Notes: generated from the letters alone by a model not told the origin. A stretch of 64,000 nt of DNA from Acanthosepion lycidas (GCA_963932145.1 OZ010593.1:37849536-37913535); one strand, 5' to 3'; positions 1 through 11,808 are shown, counted from the stretch's first letter. Numbers and translations are program-made.

Positions 1-1382
1 CCCGGCTGGATATTGTGTTTTTAGACGTTGTATCCACTTATTTTCATGGGACTCTAAAATCTTTCTAATGTTATCTGCTCTGAACTTTTCTATTCTCTCA
101 ATTATAGTGAATTTGGCATGGGTTTTGAAATCGTGTTTTTCCAGGCAGAAATGTTGTTCTACAGGTAATAATTTTTCATGGTGAGTCGACTTAATTCGAT
201 TGCGATAATTATTAATTCTGTAGTGAAAGGGCCATTCAGATTTTCCTACATATTGTTTCTGGCATAGTGTGCATTCTAGGAGGTAAATTATGTTATGACT
301 TCTACAGTTAGAATCGTAGTAGATTTTGAAAGTAGATTTAGTGATTGAGCTAGTGAATGAATTCGTGTTTTTAATATGGTTGCAACATAAACTTCTTTTG
401 TTGTTGGTTGAGAAAATCCTGTTGTTTTTGTTCTTAGTTTATTACGGATTACCTTGTCCCCTGAAATGTTGTTACTAGCTATGATTTCTTTTAGGCTCTT
501 AGGTCTACGATATGCAAGAAGGCCCGGTTCCTTAAACAATTTTTTTAGGTCTGGTTTGAGATGTAGTATTTCCCAGTGACGTTTGATTATTTGGGATAGT
601 GTAGGCAGAGTGGGTTTGAAAGTGGTTACTAGAGGGATGCAGCTAGATTTATTTTTAATCTTGTACATTAGGGTGTCTTCTCTAGGTGTGGAAATTGCTT
701 TATTTATTTGTTCCCTGATTAGGTGTTGTTTATAGCCACGTGTTGTGAATTGATGCCCCAGATTTTCAATGTGTTTATTTAATTCTTCATTGTTGGAACA
801 TATCCTTCTGAGTCTAAGTGCTTGTGAATAGCGAAGGTTCTCTTTGAGGTGTTTAGCGTGGGAAGACTTAAAGTGTAGATAGTTGTGGGTGTCGGCGATT
901 TTAGTGTGTAGTGTCGTTTGTAGTTTCCTGTTTTCATCTATGTAAATGCGGGTGTCTAAAAATGTTACTGATGTTGTGGATTTTTCATAGTCAAACTTAA
1001 TTGAGTCGTGCACTGTGTTTAGGGTCATAAGGAATTGGGTAAGTTTGTCATCACTACCCGTGTATACAAAGAATATATCATCGATATATCTTGTATAGAA
1101 TACGCAATCGCTACCAATGATTGGATAGATATGGGTCTCCTCAAATTTTCCCATGAATATTGTAGCATATGATGGAGCTGCAATGGTGCCCATGGCACAA
1201 CCTCTTAAGGTAGTGTGCTCCATTGAATTTAAAAGTATTCAATGTAAGGACATGCTCCATGAGTTTTATGATGACTTCTGTGGGGGGGGGGTCTTGTTTT
1301 CTTCTTTTAGTAAGTGCTTCCTGAAGAGCGGTTAACCCTTCGATATGTTTAATGTTTGAATAGAGTGACCTAACGTCCATAG

Positions 1383-1384
<2 letters not shown>
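1..1384 (-). mobile_element. Penelope-like retroelement (RT + GIY-YIG), broken, 5'-truncated
   Basis: Penelope-like elements (PLEs) encode one protein: a reverse transcriptase followed by a GIY-YIG endonuclease. On the minus strand the order fits. Near 1384-1220 lies MDVRSLYSNI...FNGAHYL (RT finger/palm). Near 1223-900 come CAMGTIAAPSYATIFMG, the catalytic RYIDDIFFVY and FLDT, then DTHNYLHF and the thumb motif YSQALRLRRIC. Near 620-470 the PLE linker PTLPTLSQIIKRHW and LLAYRRPKSLKEI is seen. Near 290-1 NIIYLLECTLCQKQYVG starts the GIY-YIG domain, which runs off the window. The frame is broken in at least two places, so this is a pseudoelement. The RT start is missing: homology begins directly at a (TA)n tract, in keeping with PLE preference for AT microsatellites. 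Family membership is clear; activity is not expected. Confidence 0.92.

Positions 1385-1424
<40 letters not shown>
1384..1424. repeat. (TA)n microsatellite at the PLE 5' boundary
   Basis: About 20 TA dinucleotides. The PLE homology on the left stops exactly here. Confidence 0.95.
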
Positions 1425-1426
<2 letters not shown>

Positions 1427-1690
1427 TTGATGTATTTTTTATTACTATGAACGTTATATTTTAATAATACCCAAACACCCTGTCTTTTCAAATTGTATGC
1501 ATTCGAGAATCTTAATAGAGAAATTGTGCTATCCAGCAGGCCTCAAACATATGTGTCTGATTTTAAGGAGATCACATTCCGATCTGATGGGCTTTATGAT
1601 TCACAGGCTGGCGAACTTCAATTACACTTTTAAGAAATGTATGTCTTGTTCAGAAAGCTTGTATCCATATCTGCTAACTTTATTTTCGTA

Positions 1691-1693
<3 letters not shown>
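1425..1693. other. No recognised feature
   Basis: AT-rich DNA with short ORFs on both strands that show no recognisable motif. Confidence 0.5.

Positions 1694-1756
<63 letters not shown>
1694..1756. repeat. (TA)n(CA)n microsatellite
   Basis: A TA run of about 50 bases followed by a short CA run. The YIYIYI-type ORFs here are products of the repeat. Confidence 0.95.
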
Positions 1757-2902
1757 AATATAACACAAATAATAAAAAGCCACAAAAAAGTAACAACCTG
1801 CAATAAAGCAAACAAGAAACCTCAATGCAACTGCAGAAATAAAACAACATGTCCACTCCAAGGAAACTGACAACAAATGAATATAATATAGAGAGCCAAT
1901 GTAAGTGCAAACAACAGCACAATGTAATACATCGGTGCCACTGAGGGATCATTCAAGAAATGAAAAAACAACCATGACCTTTTATTCCCCGACAGAAAAT
2001 TCTCAAACCGCACTACACTATCTACATATTTATGGCATCTAAATGACAGAAATATTACACCAAAAATAAGCTGGAAAATATTTTTAAAAGCGCACCTGCC
2101 TACAACAAAATCACAAAGAAATGCCTTCACGGAAAGGTAGCAATAATTTCTCATGCCCAACAAAATAAATTACTAAACATGAGATCAGAAATAATTTCCA
2201 AATGCAGACATGAAAACAAATACCTATTATCACAATTTCTGCCAAACGGATAAAAAAAATGCCAGCCATTACTACCGCATCACAATTACCATTGCCGCAT
2301 TAGTCCACAATTATACTTACTTCCCCACCAGAAAAATTAATACCACCGCATATATACTAATAAGCATTATAAATTGTAATTTCTACGATTTACATATGCG
2401 CAATCGTTAAACAGGCAAATAACCGGCTTTAAAATAATAAGAGAACAGCATTTAAATAGTAGCAATTTTACCTACCATAGTCTTACAACAGACCCCATCA
2501 TAAAAAAAGAAAGAAAGAAAACAGAACTATATATATACGTGTGTACAAGAAAACACTATTCGGCGGACACAACAGACAAACGGTCTGCGCGTTGACATCG
2601 CAACTGACGAAAGATATTCGCTACACAATCCAAGATTGAATACAGCGACCAATTTAGTACGTATGTACGCAACAACACATGGATGCGCATATATGCCCAG
2701 TCCCATACTGTTCATATATGTTTTTTGTGTGATCTCCAGTGAGTGAGCGTGCCTGTATGTATGTCAATGAGTGAACGAGTGTGTATGCATGTTTGTGTAC
2801 GTATGAGTGGCGTTCCGATGACAATTCTTCCTCCCACTTCCATAAAAACACCGATATAGGCAACTATATATAAACCGAAAATTTAAAAATTAATCAGTTT
2901 GT
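1757..2902. other. No recognised feature
   Basis: A-rich, AT-biased DNA. ORFs up to 113 codons occur but show no domain, splice context or codon signature. Confidence 0.5.
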
Positions 2903-3069
2903 CTGACGATCGCAATATTGATTTTCCAAGCGTAGCTTAGATGTGGCACAAGGCCGAAATTATGGGGCACCCAGTGAGGATCGAACTCACTACTCAGTCG
3001 TAATTGTTCTAGCGAGCCAAGCTTGCTAATCATTACACCACCTCGAGGTGCCCGCTGACGATCGCAATA
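2903..3069 (-). mobile_element. tRNA-derived SINE with 15-bp target-site duplication
   Basis: Read on the minus strand, 3053-2964 is tRNA-like: a 7-bp acceptor stem (GGGCACC with GGTGCCC), an A-box-like GGTGTAATGATTAGCA, and a perfect T arm GTGAG-TTCGATC-CTCAC containing the B box. The anticodon region is irregular. A short tail with CGGCCTTGTGCC follows to 2918. The insert is flanked by identical direct repeats CTGACGATCGCAATA at 2903-2917 and 3055-3069, the mark of LINE-mediated insertion. The internal promoter would be RNA polymerase III type. A functional tRNA gene is unlikely because of the irregular middle, the tail and the duplication. Confidence 0.88.
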
Positions 3070-3150
3070 GCCTGAAACCCAGGGTCACAAACTCACATCA
3101 ATCCAACTAAATATGTTAGCTCTATCACTGATATTTAACGCTTTCCAATA

Positions 3151-3976
<826 letters not shown>

Positions 3977-4040
<64 letters not shown>
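3977..4040. repeat. (TA)n microsatellite
   Basis: Uninterrupted TA run of about 64 bases. Confidence 0.95.
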
Positions 4041-4043
<3 letters not shown>

Positions 4044-4398
4044 GTTTTCACAACTCTATTCTCAAGTGACAACAAGCATCTTCATTATTCCAACCCTTTC
4101 TTCGATATTCTGGCTGATATAAGTAATCTTTTGCATCGTGTCAATTCTTGCCAAGATTATCAATTCTTTCCAACTTCTTTTGAAGGGTATGTGTGATTAT
4201 TTTAATTATTCCATGAATGGTAACTGTTGCATCACTTCATTTACAGTGTTTGTCAGTTTTTAGAGGATTCTTCTTTTTCTAGTGTTCGGTCTTCTGTCAG
4301 GTTTATTACCTTTCTTCTTTTCAGCTAAATAATTTCAAACATCAAATTAACTCAGGCTTAAGGCTACATCACATTGAAACACTGGTTTCCGTATGATC
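4041..4398. other. Unique left flank of the 6.2-kb tandem duplication
   Basis: No gene recognised. The duplicated unit begins just after this stretch. Confidence 0.5.
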
Positions 4399-4489
4399 AT
4401 CGCCATTAAGCAGTATCTAGATCGGTGACCGCTTGCGAATACCAGATGGATGTGAGGGTGATGTAAAGGATAATGACTTGGAATTGTTA

Positions 4490-4580
4490 ATCAGGTTCGT
4501 TATATTCACTTAAACATAAATCTCCTTCGGAAAGGTATGAATTCACTTCTTTTCCCTCCAGCTATGGGTTAATTAGTAAA
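4490..4580 (-). repeat. Relic of a dispersed SINE-like repeat (copy in unit 1)
   Basis: Shares a block with 29265-29440 and, inverted, with 27505-27665 and 34486-34580: TATATTCACTTA, then CTTCGGAAAGG or CTTGGAAAAAG, then a CCAGCTATGGGTT core. Repeated in unit 2 at about 10707-10797. Confidence 0.55.
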
Positions 4581-4633
4581 ACTTGTATCATTAAAACTAT
4601 TATTAGCTAAAAGAAATTGCGGACAAAACATTT

Positions 4634-4672
4634 AGATTTTGGCATTAAATAACACACAGAGTTTGATATGGC
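4634..4672. repeat. Short dispersed repeat shared with 49709-49749
   Basis: TTTGGCATTAAATAAC followed by CACAG and TTGATATG-CATAAAAC occurs here, in unit 2 (+6217) and near 49709. Family unknown. Confidence 0.5.
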
Positions 4673-4999
4673 ATAAAACAAAAACAACCAATCAAGTTGA
4701 GACAGGAAATTAAAAGGTATACATAAATCACTCGCTTCCTGAAAGTTATGCGATCTTTCGTTGTCAAAGTTCAAAAGATTCTGGAAGTGACTGACAGGGA
4801 TAAAATAAGAGGAGCTAAATGCAAAAAGCATACTAAGGGTTCTAATAGCATAGAAAATATTCAATAATATCAAAGTCAATCAGAGAAAATTACAAAGGAT
4901 CACAAAGTGTCTGAATGCATCATGGGAAGAGTTGTGAATGATAACATCTGGTGGTATGTGATGCGGAGAGGTCAACTTATGTTGGAAGAGAAGAGAGAA

Positions 5000-5570
5000 T
5001 CATTTGATCCATGTGAAAAACTTGCTAAGCAAACTAAACAGCAAAGGGCTTGAATTTTTTATCGATATAATTCGATGCAATGCAGTAGAGCCTCTAAAAC
5101 ACAGGGGCTTCCAGTGTGTGGAGGAATTAGGAACAGGAATCTGGCCTAGCAATGGATAGTCATTCCACATCATGTCAGCTGAGAACATTAGCCCGAGTAG
5201 GGTGCAATTTTCCTGAAGGTTAGCATCAGCTGATTATTTGAGAGAAGTTTAGGGTTGGAAGCGTTCAAATTATGAAGTCCAGTTAACGAGGGTCGTTTTG
5301 GACATCGGCTGCCACTGATCAGCCTTTCTATTGAGGCAGGAGAAAATGGTTGTTTCATCAGCGTAGATACAAAATTGGGACCTGATGTCATCGGGAAAGT
5401 CATTAATGAAAATTAAAAACCAAGCATGGAGCCCTGGGAGTCACCCGCGTTAGTACGAAAGGAATGCTTTGGTTTAAGTCCGATGACAAAAACTTTGATC
5501 AGGACTAAAAGGAAAAGCGAAAGTATGACAGATGGTTATCCAGAGACCCGACTGACGTTCCAAGGATTAC
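5000..5570 (-). mobile_element. Jockey-like LINE reverse transcriptase relic (unit 1)
   Basis: On the minus strand the RT C-D region is readable: DFPDDIRSQFCIYADETTIFSCLNR, then SADANLQENCTLLGLMFSADMMWNDY. The catalytic YADD box is YADE here, and stops interrupt the frame. The same segment is preserved better at 30055-30540 (GIYADDTTIYSCLER), and the downstream part lies at 25861-26590. It is a 5'-truncated, dead non-LTR retrotransposon of the CR1/Jockey group; clade assignment is by motif only. Confidence 0.75.
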
Positions 5571-5591
5571 GCTACTAAATTCCTCATCGCC

Positions 5592-5906
5592 ATGATTCTG
5601 AGAGTTGTTACCAACGAGGGAATTTATACTGTCTCACTTCTTTACTCAGAGGCAATCCTGATGTCTATCAGGAAGTGTTGGAGAGTTATCCCGCACGTTT
5701 TCCGACGAGATACTGAGCCATCTCATAAGGCTAAGACAACGCAAGCATGGATGCGTGACAATGCCCATGATTATGTTCTCCCAGAGATATGGTATTTTGG
5801 CTCGGAAAACCTTAATCCTGACTTTGATGATCACGCCACATTTGTTGTCTTTTTAGTCGTAATGTACAATTTTGTTGTCACAAGCAGTCCTTTTGATGCC
5901 ATTTAA
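5592..5906 (+). pseudogene. mariner transposase relic, C-terminal part (unit 1)
   Basis: The 104-codon ORF resembles the second half of a mariner DD34D transposase: MILRVVTNEGIYT (family MVLGVVSNEG), VFRRDTEPSHKAKTTQAWM (family VFQQDSAPSHKAKTTQ, holding the second catalytic Asp) and PEIWYFGSENLNP (family SPDLNP). The third catalytic Asp appears to be Asn in SENLNP, and the reading after DFDDHA leaves the family. The N-terminal DNA-binding half is absent, and no terminal inverted repeats were seen around it. It directly abuts the LINE relic. Non-functional remnant; an identical copy lies at 11809-12123. Confidence 0.8.
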
Positions 5907-7120
5907 TAAACAATTCAACAACCTGATCAATATTAGCAACCACTCTTTTTCCTCGTTTCACGTTACATATAGATCCACCGTGTAATTGTTTTGACCTGTA
6001 TGCATTAATTTCCCGTTTTTCTCAGTTCCTAATCAGTTTAAAAACGATTTCGAATATCAGCCAACCGTTAATACTCAGGTATTTATTCTTTGATCATATC
6101 TTTATGGTTGAGTCTATTTTTAAAAATATCTATGTTATTCCATGAATTCTGCTTTGATATTTTCACTCATTCGATTCTTTTTAATTTAATTCCTTTCCAG
6201 TATTACAATAGACTTTTAGTTCTGTTCATTGTCTTGAAGATTTCATGGCGTAGTTTAGTTTCTTCTGTTGCTTCACATTTTACTTTATACAAAACGGCAT
6301 CGTATATTTTTCCATTTTCTTTTCTGTATTTTACTGGACTATATTACATATGATTTGCATCTCTTCTTTCATTTCAGATGTTCGTGTATATTTTAACGTA
6401 ATCATTGCAAATTTATTCTATCGAAAATTTCGAAATCTCCATAAAAGTTTTGCTTTCGAAAATGTCCATAAAAGTTTTGCTTTCGAAAATGTCCATAAAA
6501 ATTTGTCTCTTATCTTTGTCCTTTGGAATTTTAGTTTTCTGATACAATATTTATTTCCCTTTCGTCAGCTACGTTAGACATTTGTAGTTGCCATTATGCA
6601 TGATTGCTGTTTCGTTTACACTACACTGTATCTCAACGTGTCATTTGGTCATTATTATTATTACTATTTGTCGTCTTACTCCGTTCTTTTTGCTGTGAAA
6701 GATTAGAGATATTTCTCTCATGGTCAAGGAAATGAATAAGAACATTCTTATAAAGCTTGATCGCTAAGAATACCTAACACTTTTCAAAATTACTGCGAAT
6801 GAATAACGTTCGATTATATCTATTACGTGCACGCAGATTGCATGTGAAAATGATGGCGACGAACAAGTCTCGCCGTGACGTCAACATCCTACGAGAATGC
6901 AATCCAACGAGATACAACGTGATATGGCTCCGTTAAGACTTCTCGGACACGCGCAAAAACTCGACAAATCACGCACAGAAAGAAGTTTCTCCAAAACAGC
7001 AGTGCATCCATGAATGCTTTCATTGCGTGCCATGGTTAATATATACTTATAAGATTGGCCTAAAATATTTTACAAGGACAGAAATATCTTGATGCTGAGC
7101 GCGTAGATATATACGTACAT
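5907..7120. other. No recognised gene; contains a 27-bp tandem duplication
   Basis: AT-rich. At 6439-6492 a 27-bp unit (CCATAAAAG...GAAAATGT) is present twice in unit 1 but once in unit 2. ORFs of 75-87 codons here show no motif. Confidence 0.5.
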
Positions 7121-7133
7121 AGTAACAGACTGG

Positions 7134-7193
<60 letters not shown>

Positions 7194-7194
7194 T
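7134..7194. repeat. (GATA)n microsatellite
   Basis: About 15 GATA units. The homologous tract in unit 2 (about 13324-13373) is two units shorter. Confidence 0.95.
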
Positions 7195-7548
7195 GAATAG
7201 AATGAAAGTTACATACAAACAGGTTAAGACTGACATGAAAAATAAGCAATGTAAGTTGCATAGATTAAAAACGTTTGAGTTCAGGAAAGTGAATTCTGTC
7301 TTCAATGATGAACATTCCATCTGCTGTAAAGCATGCGTCTATTTAGTGTCTTTTCTAGAACGATTTTTTTGCACAAATTCAAGTGATTCCATTTAGCGGA
7401 ATTTAGATTTCACGATGAGACAGGCAAAATTTCTTCCAGAAACATAACAGAGCCAAAAGGAAAATGGAAAATGGAAAGTCCTGATTTGAGAAAAAAAAAA
7501 ATAATAAAACACGAAAGAAAATCTGTGAAAGAAATGCTTGAGTATATA

Positions 7549-7746
7549 CAGTGTAACCCGGATATAAGAGAAACCCTGATATAAGAGAAACACGGATATA
7601 AGAGAAACCCTGATATAAGAGAGATTTTCTCTGGTCCCAAATTAGAGCCATACTTACCTAAACAAAATAGACCAAACCCGGATATAAGAGAAACCTGGAT
7701 ATAAGAGACTTCTTCTCTGGTCTCTGGTTATATCCGTGTTACACTG
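7549..7746. mobile_element. pogo/Tigger-like MITE, copy 1
   Basis: 198 bp bounded by imperfect terminal inverted repeats: CAGTGTAACCCGGATATAA at the left and, inverted, CAGTGTAACACGGATATAA at the right. TA dinucleotides flank both ends as target duplication. The interior repeats GGATATAAGAGAAAC several times and has no transposase. CAGTG termini, TA targets and the GGATATAA motif fit pogo/Tigger non-autonomous elements. Further copies lie at 13731-13928 and 46306-46491. Confidence 0.85.
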
Positions 7747-7869
7747 TATCTAGAAAATCTTCAATGAATTAAAATTTTAATTAAATATGTATTTGTATAA
7801 GTGCTAACTAGATCTCTGATCATCTTGGGAAAGATGGTTATGAGCCTAGCGTCGGGAATAACTAGTTGT

Positions 7870-9670
7870 TTCTCAAATTTTTTTTTTTTTTTTGATAGTT
7901 TTGGAAGGTAGGATTATCAATTTTTTGTGTTTTTGTTGCCTACGTTTTGGACTGTGTATGCTCGCTTGGAGGGATGAAATGATATCGAGTAGTGGTGAAA
8001 TCGAAATGTATTTCTCCTCTTCCTCGAGATATTCTAGGCTCTGAGGTAAAAACTTATAATTAGTCCTGTTTTTATTTTTGGGCTGTGGTATGAATAGAAA
8101 TTGATTAAACCATTTTTGTTTGTGGGTTTGCGGTAAACTCTAAAATCTAATTTCTTCTTTTTTCTGATTAATATAACATCAAGGAAAGGTAAGGATGGAT
8201 TCTATGTTATTGATTCGCATTATTCTGTTTAGTAGATTTTCATTGTGAGGATATATTAGAAGGACGTCATCACATCCAAAGTAAGTTGAGTTTTTAGGTA
8301 AGATATGTTTAAATGGGCCAACCTCTAAAAATTCTAAGAACAGACAAACAAGTACACGGCTTATAGGGGATCCCATTGGTAAACGGAATTTTTGTTTGTA
8401 GAATTCTTTGTTGAAAGAGGAGAAACGGTGTTTATTAATTAGTTTGCATAGGTGTATAATTTTGTGAACCAGTAAAGGTAGTTTTTCTTTGTATTTTGTG
8501 AGGTAGTTTCTTAAAATGTTGAGAGATTTTTGACGGGTATATTTATGTATAATGATCTAAGCTAGCTATAACCTTGTTTTGAATGTTTATGATTCTTATC
8601 CTCTGGATTAAGTCACCAAAGTGTGTTGGGCTGATGGAAAGGAGTTATGGGTTATGCTATTGCTTTAGCTAGTTGTTTGGAGAGGGCGCTGTTGTTGTTA
8701 GATATAATGGGTCTTGTGGCTATTTTAGGTTTATGAGTCTTTGGTTAAACCGTATAGTATGGGAGTTCTGCGGTGGTATTCTATTAGTTTGTACATTATT
8801 TTTTTTCATTTTCTAACAGTTTCTTTAGTGTTTTGTTGAATTTGTGTGTGTCTGTATTTACCGTCCATTCATTGGTGTCATCATCATTTAAGAGGGATTC
8901 TAATTTTTCAATGTAGTTGTTGCTGTCCATGATGTCTATTCTACCACCTTTTTCCGATTGGGTTATAGGTATGCTTTCTCCTGGGCAATGTTGTTTCTTC
9001 AGTATTGGCGGGGTGACAGCTATGATACCGTGTATTTAACTCTTTTCGAAATCTGTATGGTAAAATTTCTTATTTTTAAAGTGATTAGAGTGTCTTCTTT
9101 TCATATTCCAGTTACAAATTTTAGAGCTGAGACTTAAGTCTTCCACCGCCATGATAGAAAATTTATTGATACAGAAGTTTTGAAAAAGATTCCGACATCT
9201 ACTGCCGTTGCAAAGGTTGGGTCGCTTGTGTTTTAGGCAATTTATTTGTTTGTTGTTTATATATAAAATGGTTTGTTTTAAGCTTTCGGCTATGAAGTTG
9301 GATAGGGTTGTTTTTCTCTAGGTAGCGTTTTACCGATCACTGTAGCCTTATCATTTGTAGTGTTTGTGTTCTTTTGTGCGTATAATGAGGTAGCCGAGAA
9401 TGTATTTGAGGAAGATATCTGTTGTGGTCTTGAATCTTTTATAACTGCTTTTGCTAATGACTTTCTCTGCAATGTAACCTGATAATAGGAAAATTTTGTA
9501 AAGATGGATTAAATGTTGATGTCTTTTTGTTGTAGTTTCCGTGTTCGGACAAGATGAATTGGGATCAAATATGGAATAGAATCCAGCAGAATGGCAGAAT
9601 AAAGAACAAATAGGAAGTGGTTACGAATTTAACATGTTTCGCTTTTGTTTAAGCTTCATCAGAAAATAAA
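7870..9670 (-). pseudogene. Decayed Penelope-like reverse transcriptase (unit 1)
   Basis: Minus-strand fragments in PLE order are readable between many stops. Near 8980-8830: IDIMDSNNYIEKLESLLND. Near 8790-8680: PKTHKPKIATRPIISNNN. Near 8540: SLYINIPV. Near 8376-8179: MGSPISRVLVCLFLEFLE and CDDVLLIYPHNENLLNR, where the family has Y(I/V)DD. Near 8110: FRVYRKPTNKNGLINFYSYHSP. The order and motifs match a PLE family different from the one at 1-1384. The GIY-YIG half is missing on this strand; the one nearby (9925-10605) points the opposite way. A hammerhead-like motif lies at the upstream edge. Non-functional. Confidence 0.8.
9620..9668 (-). ncRNA. Hammerhead-ribozyme-like motif at PLE 5' side (unit 1)
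   Basis: Minus strand: core CTGATGA (9662-9656), one extra A, stem II GCTT/AAGC with a six-base loop, GAAA (9640-9637), then palindromic ACATGT as a possible dimeric stem III and a GUU cleavage triplet. Stem I is weak (three A-U pairs plus one after a mismatch). The extra A next to stem II departs from the consensus. Hammerheads are known in PLE terminal regions. Copy at 15802-15850. Confidence 0.5.
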
Positions 9671-9924
9671 TAAGAAAGAGAAATTCTGCCATTTTTTACT
9701 TTTGTTTCGTTTTCCATTGTTTAAGTAAACTTCACGTGTATTTGTCTTGTTCGGTAGCGTTTGTGTGTATAATCCCTATGTGTTTGTGTATCTAGTTAGC
9801 GTATGCGGGATTTAATTGATAATGTGTGTCAGTGTACATCTACTGGACCTTTTTATCTTGTCTGGTAGCATCCGTATGTTGATTGGGATATGTTTTGTGT
9901 GGAAGTGAAAGAATTTAGGTAGTT

Positions 9925-10605
9925 GTGGTTGTTGGTAATATGATCTTGAAACTATATATCGCGAAAGAAATTCCTCTAGACCAACTTAGAAATAAAAAGA
10001 AACGTGACATAGAGCCAACACTAGCATATGTCTCAACATACAACAAAAACAACCCGGAAATATTCACAGAAATTAAAAAAAATCTAGACTTACTTAGCAA
10101 GAACAATAAACTGAATAATATACTAAAAACAACCAAATTAATTAAGAGCAAACGCCAATCTAGAAACCTAAAACACATATTAACCTCATCTAAATTTAAC
10201 CAACACACAATACAGGGAGTCACAAAATGTAACAAGAAAAGATGTGGGGTTTGTGACATCATTATAGAAGGAAACTCCTACACTTTTGAAAACCCAAAAA
10301 AAACATTCACAATAAATAAAAACTTAAACTGCAACTCCAAAAATGTAGTTTATGTACTTAAATGCACAAAATGTAAGAAGTCATATATAGGCATCAGCCA
10401 ACAACTGAACAACAGGATCTCCCTACACAAAAGCAATATAAAATTGACAGACAACAGAAAACTGTTTGTATCACAACACATTTTCAAATGTAACCAGCGT
10501 AAGTTTAATATCATGCAGATATATCAAACAGACAATTACTCGTACCTACAAATACAGGAAAAAAACTTTATTAACAAATTTAAACCCGAACTAAATAGAT
10601 CATAA
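9925..10605 (+). CDS. Stand-alone PLE-type GIY-YIG endonuclease ORF (unit 1)
   Basis: An open 226-codon frame from ATG to TAA matches the C-terminal half of a Penelope-like protein. Residues 25-95 form the linker (LAYVSTYNKNNPEIF, then SKRQSRNLKHIL). Residues 103-116 hold a cysteine knuckle (CNKKRCGVC). About 140-220 is the GIY-YIG domain: NVVYVLKCTKCKKSYIG, the conserved Arg in NNRISLHKSNI, and a VSQHIFKC end. In intact PLEs this domain nicks target DNA for RT priming. No RT precedes it in this orientation; decayed RT lies upstream on the opposite strand. The first ATG may be fortuitous, as residues 1-20 look non-homologous. The frame ends 10 bp before the tandem junction. The translation is identical in unit 2. 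Whether it is expressed is unknown. Confidence 0.85.
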   Translation: MVVGNMILKLYIAKEIPLDQLRNKKKRDIEPTLAYVSTYNKNNPEIFTEIKKNLDLLSKNNKLNNILKTTKLIKSKRQSRNLKHILTSSKFNQHTIQGVTKCNKKRCGVCDIIIEGNSYTFENPKKTFTINKNLNCNSKNVVYVLKCTKCKKSYIGISQQLNNRISLHKSNIKLTDNRKLFVSQHIFKCNQRKFNIMQIYQTDNYSYLQIQEKNFINKFKPELNRS

Positions 10606-11216
10606 CCCCCCCCCCATCGCCATTAAGCAGTATCTAGATCGGTGACCGCTTGCGAATACCAGATGGATGTGAGGGTGATGTAAAGGATAATGACTTGGAA
10701 TTGTTAATCAGGTTCGTTATATTCACTTAAACATAAATCTCCTTCGGAAAGGTATGAATTCACTTCTTTTCCCTCCAGCTATGGGTTAATTAGTAAAACT
10801 TGTATCATTAAAACTATTATTAGCTAAAAGAAATTGCGGACAAAACATTTAGATTTTGGCATTAAATAACACACAGAGTTTGATATGGCATAAAACAAAA
10901 ACAACCAATCAAGTTGAGACAGGAAATTAAAAGGTATACATAAATCACTCGCTTCCTGAAAGTTATGCGATCTTTCGTTGTCAAAGTTCAAAAGATTCTG
11001 GAAGTGACTGACAGGGATAAAATAAGAGGAGCTAAATGCAAAAAGCATACTAAGGGTTCTAATAGCATAGAAAATATTCAATAATATCAAAGTCAATCAG
11101 AGAAAATTACAAAGGATCACAAAGTGTCTGAATGCATCATGGGAAGAGTTGTGAATGATAACATCTGGTGGTATGTGATGCGGAGAGGTCAACTTATGTT
11201 GGAAGAGAAGAGAGAA

Positions 11217-11787
11217 TCATTTGATCCATGTGAAAAACTTGCTAAGCAAACTAAACAGCAAAGGGCTTGAATTTTTTATCGATATAATTCGATGCAATGC
11301 AGTAGAGCCTCTAAAACACAGGGGCTTCCAGTGTGTGGAGGAATTAGGAACAGGAATCTGGCCTAGCAATGGATAGTCATTCCACATCATGTCAGCTGAG
11401 AACATTAGCCCGAGTAGGGTGCAATTTTCCTGAAGGTTAGCATCAGCTGATTATTTGAGAGAAGTTTAGGGTTGGAAGCGTTCAAATTATGAAGTCCAGT
11501 TAACGAGGGTCGTTTTGGACATCGGCTGCCACTGATCAGCCTTTCTATTGAGGCAGGAGAAAATGGTTGTTTCATCAGCGTAGATACAAAATTGGGACCT
11601 GATGTCATCGGGAAAGTCATTAATGAAAATTAAAAACCAAGCATGGAGCCCTGGGAGTCACCCGCGTTAGTACGAAAGGAATGCTTTGGTTTAAGTCCGA
11701 TGACAAAAACTTTGATCAGGACTAAAAGGAAAAGCGAAAGTATGACAGATGGTTATCCAGAGACCCGACTGACGTTCCAAGGATTAC
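11217..11787 (-). mobile_element. Jockey-like LINE reverse transcriptase relic (unit 2)
   Basis: Copy of 5000-5570 with the same YADE-containing RT fragment. Confidence 0.75.
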
Positions 11788-11808
11788 GCTACTAAATTCC
11801 TCATCGCC

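Larger units (their letters stand above)
4399..10615. repeat. 6.2-kb direct tandem duplication, unit 1
   Basis: The sequence from ATCGCCATTAAGCAG at 4399 recurs at 10616 (shift 6217). Every ORF found in unit 1 recurs with the same translation in unit 2, except one that spans a repeat-number change. Two differences are visible: a 27-bp tandem unit present twice here and once in unit 2, and about two more GATA repeats here. After these the shift is 6182 to the end. The junction with unit 2 is a run of ten C residues (10606-10615). The duplication is either very recent or an assembly duplicate. Confidence 0.95.

Noticed and set aside
1637-1870. YIYIYIYI-type ORFs at (TA)n loci here and at many other places
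   Set aside because: Microsatellite translation, no coding meaning.
2964-3053. Functional tRNA gene
   Set aside because: Acceptor and T arms are perfect, but the anticodon region is irregular, a SINE tail follows and 15-bp target duplications flank it.
4607-4879. 90-codon minus-strand ORF duplicated at 10824
   Set aside because: Its perfect repetition comes from the 6.2-kb duplication, not from coding constraint; no motif.
9915-10262. 115-codon minus-strand ORF and its copy at 16097
   Set aside because: Antisense shadow of the GIY-YIG ORF.
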